A DNA stretch of 18,619 nucleotides from Prevotellaceae bacterium UBA6417 (GTDB taxonomy: Bacteria; Bacteroidota; Bacteroidia; Bacteroidales; Bacteroidaceae). Position numbers and translations under genes: made by a program. The notes under the pieces were generated by a model, which did not search any database, was not told where the DNA came from, and saw only the letters and a list, made by a program, of their open reading frames with translations. The stretch lies in the NCBI GenBank assembly GCA_002439755.1, contig DJPH01000016.1, positions 1-18,619 of the forward strand, given 5' to 3'. Of this stretch, positions 16,550-18,619 are shown in pieces (the first letter of the stretch is position 1; every line of letters begins with the position of its first letter).

Positions 16550-17161
16550 TTATACTCTCTTAGGCTTATTGCTAATTTCTGTGATGAATGGAGAGCGGGT
16601 AAAGTCGTCAACTGTGGATGTCTCGGCGGATTGGCTGGTCTGCCAACTCAAATCAGCCATCAAAGTTTCCGATGTGTTACCAGCCCATTTTATACTGCGC
16701 TTTAGCCCCGGTGCCGTAGCTCTTACTATATATACACCCTTGCCCAAGGGAGGAAGGGTCACCGAGGCAGAATATGAGGATACTTGCAGTCGTGTCTGCC
16801 ATGCGAGACGCCCATCTATCGTATAGATGGCGAGCTGTACATCGGAAGGTCGCTTTAAGCTTACTTGCAGTTTGCCGCCTGTAATTCGCAGGTCTCCGCT
16901 TTGTTCGTGGATGGCACTATTAATGGCCGTGAGGTCCTCTTTGGATTTGAGCAGCAGGGTGTCTTGTCCTTGAAGCGATGCGCTCTTGCCATTGGAGAGG
17001 TTCTCTACAACGACCCCGTCAACAGTGGCAGTTTCACCGCGTCCGGCAAATGTAATCTTGTAGACAGGATGCCCAACATCGGCCCATGCAGCTATGGAGG
17101 AAAATAGTATGCCTGCTGCAGCAAAGCAAATGGTGAGATGCTTGAAAGAGTTGAATTTCAT
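16550..17161 (-). CDS. N-terminal fragment of the FISUMP/FG-GAP protein with signal peptide
   Basis: This fragment has 203 residues. A signal peptide (FKHLTICFAAAGILFSSIAAWA) is followed by YKITFAG and VVVENLSNG, then DGRLAWQT...LGKGVYIVRA, which resembles a Bacteroidales sorting-type or T9SS tail-like beta module placed here near the N-terminus, as it is in other FISUMP proteins. It then runs into the premature TAA. ATG 17161 or the adjacent ATG 17164 is the start; further in-frame codons upstream precede the -7 box and do not encode a signal sequence. Alone it would be exported but would lack all the binding modules. Confidence 0.7.
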   Translation of the reverse strand: MKFNSFKHLTICFAAAGILFSSIAAWADVGHPVYKITFAGRGETATVDGVVVENLSNGKSASLQGQDTLLLKSKEDLTAINSAIHEQSGDLRITGGKLQVSLKRPSDVQLAIYTIDGRLAWQTRLQVSSYSASVTLPPLGKGVYIVRATAPGLKRSIKWAGNTSETLMADLSWQTSQSAETSTVDDFTRSPFITEISNKPKRV

Positions 17162-17193
17162 CATAAGAAAGAATTTGATTGTTGTAACGATTG

Positions 17194-17201
17194 CAAAACT
17201 A
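17194..17201 (-). promoter_or_regulatory. -7 box of the FISUMP/FG-GAP gene
   Basis: TAGTTTTG on the minus strand matches TAnnTTTG and lies about 30 bp before ATG 17164/17161. No TTTG at the proper -33 distance is seen, which would fit an activator-dependent promoter next to an AraC-type gene. The 190 bp between the regulator's stop and this gene hold nothing else I can support. Confidence 0.4.
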
Positions 17202-17351
17202 TTCTTTCGTGTGGTGTTTTGTGTTTTCATCGCAAAAACAACAAAAATCATGCGAAAAACAACGGGGAGTTTTTCTTATAATGAGAATTGAATCATGTTT
17301 CAGGTATGCGTTCTCTGCCTCCGGATAGTTTTTTCACAAGTGTAGTGAGAG

Positions 17352-18059
17352 CTACTCGCGTGTGACACATTTCTTGTAAGCTTGAGGAGTCATGCCTGTG
17401 AACTTACAGAATTCTTTGTGGAAATTGCTTCGGTCGTTGAATCCGGCCTTTTCGTATACTTGTGACAATCTTACCGTGTCGGAGGCAATAAGTTCTTGTG
17501 CATACTGCAGACGCAGACGCATTCTCCAGGATCGGAATGTCATGCCGTACTCGCTGCGCATGTAGGCTGCAAGCTGTTGGCGTGTTACACCCAGCTGGCG
17601 TGCTATGAGGTCGGTGCTGGTATCATTCTTTAAATAGAGTTTCTGCTCTATCCAGCGGTTAAGGTGAATTTTCAGTGTAGGCACGAAAGTGCTGATGTCG
17701 CATTCGACTTGTTCGGTCTTTGTCTGTTTGCCGGCCTCATAGCCTGAGGCCTGTACAAAGAACGCCCCGTCTGCAATGTAGTTTATCATGGTGATGGCTA
17801 CACTGAGATAATATATGGTGTAACATACTACAAAAAGACTATAACTCATGGTGTCCATAGGACGTGCACTGACTGCCAATGCCATGATTCCTATGATTAG
17901 TGCGCTGTAGAACATAAGCCGCACGGGATGTAAATGTGTACCGACATCTTCATCATAGAACTCTTCCAAGTTGGCCTGCACACGATGGGAAAGTCGGTGA
18001 AACATGCAAGTGTGAGCCACCAGTTGTCCTGTATAGGCCAACAGTGCTATGGGCCACAA
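17352..18059 (-). CDS. AraC-type DNA-binding part of a membrane regulator (downstream fragment)
   Basis: This frame is open from about 18120 (nominal start TTG 18059) to TAG at 17352. It encodes the last membrane segments (ILWPIALLAYTGQLV, LMFYSALIIGIMALAV, SLFVVCYTIYYLSVAITMI), a cytoplasmic linker, and an intact AraC/XylS helix-turn-helix pair (STDLIARQLGVTRQQLAAYM and LSQVYEKAGFNDRSNFHKEF, then FTGMTPQAYKK). The family binds DNA near target promoters; here it would be tethered to the inner membrane. The fragment begins within the membrane domain and has no proper start of its own. The likely target is the FISUMP/FG-GAP gene just downstream. Confidence 0.8.
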   Translation of the reverse strand: MWPIALLAYTGQLVAHTCMFHRLSHRVQANLEEFYDEDVGTHLHPVRLMFYSALIIGIMALAVSARPMDTMSYSLFVVCYTIYYLSVAITMINYIADGAFFVQASGYEAGKQTKTEQVECDISTFVPTLKIHLNRWIEQKLYLKNDTSTDLIARQLGVTRQQLAAYMRSEYGMTFRSWRMRLRLQYAQELIASDTVRLSQVYEKAGFNDRSNFHKEFCKFTGMTPQAYKKCVTRE

Positions 18060-18097
18060 TATACGGTAAAGAAGGGGGAAAAGTAGTTTTGAGATGA

Positions 18098-18487
18098 CTA
18101 AAAGCAGGCTGCATAGGATGCGGCAAAGATGATGATGAATTTGCGTAGTGAGAAGTTTGCAGGAGCTATGAGTGTCGAGGATGTGTAAGTGAAAAGCAGG
18201 GCTTGAAAAGAGGCCACGCTGAGGGTGACAAGAGATAGAAGATCCGTGTCTTTACCTGAGCTCTTGAAATAGCCGGAGATGGAAAGCAGTGCAAAGGTTG
18301 CAAAAAGGATCCATCTTGCTCGCGAGAGCTTATCCCACTGCTCTCCGTGAGGAATGCGAAGGAATGCAAGTACCAGTGCTGCTGTGGCAATGACGGCTGA
18401 TGATATAATGGAGAGGGCAAAATGAATAAGCATATATATCATTTCGCTATGATCGGTTGCTGGGGAATGCAGAATTTGCTGCAGCAT
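18098..18487 (-). CDS. N-terminal membrane part of the AraC-type regulator (upstream fragment)
   Basis: This fragment has 129 residues from ATG 18487 to TAG 18098. It holds about four membrane segments (around MIYMLIHFALSIISSAVIAT, WILFATFALLSIS, LVTLSVASFQALLFTYT and FIIIFAASYAACF). It has no DNA-binding part. On its own it would be a small membrane protein of no recognised function; it is best read as the front of the regulator. Confidence 0.7.
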   Translation of the reverse strand: MLQQILHSPATDHSEMIYMLIHFALSIISSAVIATAALVLAFLRIPHGEQWDKLSRARWILFATFALLSISGYFKSSGKDTDLLSLVTLSVASFQALLFTYTSSTLIAPANFSLRKFIIIFAASYAACF

Positions 18488-18515
18488 GTCATCGTTCTTG
18501 TTTTTGTTTGACGTA

Positions 18516-18523
18516 CAAAAATA
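18516..18523 (-). promoter_or_regulatory. -7 box of the regulator gene
   Basis: TATTTTTG on the minus strand matches TAnnTTTG, 28 bp before ATG 18487, inside a small inverted repeat CGTA...TACG. No good -33 box is visible. Nothing else is recognised between here and the window end. Confidence 0.4.
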
Positions 18524-18619
18524 CGAAAATAGGTAAGAATGGCATGCTCCAATAGGAGGTTATAAGGTAAAATAGTTGTGTTTGGAACTTATTTTACGTG
18601 AGTTCGACGAAATATAATC

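Larger units (their letters stand above)
13262..17161 (-). pseudogene. Secreted FISUMP/FG-GAP protein gene interrupted by one in-frame TAA
   Basis: From ATG 17161 to the stop at 13262 there are exactly 1300 codons in one frame, broken only by TAA at 16552-16550 (codon 204). The flanks read ISNKPKRV-stop-LEYAVGDVLRFTG. In related Bacteroidales FISUMP proteins this junction is continuous: signal peptide, ITFAG..., V(K/V)VENL, GVY(I/T) tail, then a Y..GD.L..TG strand leading into the FISUMP domain. I therefore read it as one gene. The remaining 1095 codons have no second lesion, so the stop is recent, is bypassed, or is a base error. A single change from CAA, GAA, AAA or TAT/TAC would give it. 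Confidence 0.75.
17352..18487 (-). pseudogene. Membrane-anchored AraC-family regulator, frameshifted
   Basis: The span from ATG 18487 to TAG 17352 is 1136 nt, one short of a whole number of codons. Restoring one base at the run of four A (18100-18103; T on the coding strand) removes the stop at 18098 and joins FAASYAACF to LVISKLLFPLLYRILWP. This gives a continuous hydrophobic helix pair and a 378-residue protein with about seven membrane segments followed by the AraC domain, a layout common in Bacteroidales. The lesion is a one-base deletion or a homopolymer base error. Confidence 0.72.

Noticed and set aside
16550..16552. Genetic code change in which TAA is read as sense
   Set aside because: TAA serves as the terminal stop of other genes here, such as the LRR-transglutaminase and the ricin-like gene, so global reassignment is ruled out.
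18096..18106. Programmed ribosomal frameshift in the regulator
   Set aside because: The site TGC TTT TAG lacks the X-XXY-YYZ form of a -1 slippery heptamer, and I see no stable downstream structure. A plain indel is simpler.

Overview
The window looks like a Bacteroidales chromosome, probably a Prevotella/Bacteroides-type gut or oral bacterium. The evidence is the protein families (BACON, FISUMP, BspA-like leucine-rich repeats, ricin-like and discoidin-like surface modules, T9SS-like C-terminal tails, a membrane-anchored AraC-type regulator) and promoters of the Bacteroidetes type (TAnnTTTG at -7, in one case with TTTG 19 bp upstream). Base composition is near even GC. I cannot name a species. 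I see no rRNA, tRNA, insertion sequence, phage gene or CRISPR array.

Layout. (1) 1-2704, minus: the first 901 codons of a large secreted protein with three discoidin-like modules and one ricin-like module; its C-terminus lies outside the window. (2) 2705-3150: a 446-bp intergenic region holding a striking array of four perfect 15-bp interrupted palindromes plus a half copy, with a set of competing hairpins beside it. (3) 3151-4461, minus: an NhaC-type Na+/H+ antiporter, the only housekeeping-like gene. (4) 4462-4726: divergent promoter region with a 5'-leader stem-loop. (5) 4727-11012, plus: two genes 4 bp apart, a ricin-like secreted protein with a sorting-type tail, and a 1700-residue secreted calcineurin-type phosphoesterase with BACON, Fn3-like and four LamG-like modules. 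(6) 11030-11073: a strong terminator between convergent transcription units. (7) 11092-13077, minus: a secreted leucine-rich-repeat plus transglutaminase-like protein with an intact Cys-His-Asp triad. (8) 13262-17161, minus: a FISUMP/FG-GAP secreted protein interrupted by one in-frame TAA. (9) 17352-18487, minus: a membrane-bound AraC-family regulator interrupted by a one-base frameshift.

How it fits together. Nearly everything except the antiporter is exported and modular, so this is a surface/secretome locus. The minus-strand run (regulator, then FISUMP/FG-GAP protein, then LRR-transglutaminase) suggests that the membrane AraC protein controls the secreted products downstream of it. That is inference from gene order. 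Both the regulator and its nearest neighbour carry a single lesion while the rest of each reading frame is open, which points to recent inactivation, phase-variable or recoded expression, or base-level sequence error. The phosphoesterase operon on the other strand probably acts on a phosphorylated extracellular polymer or glycan, but its substrate cannot be read from the sequence.
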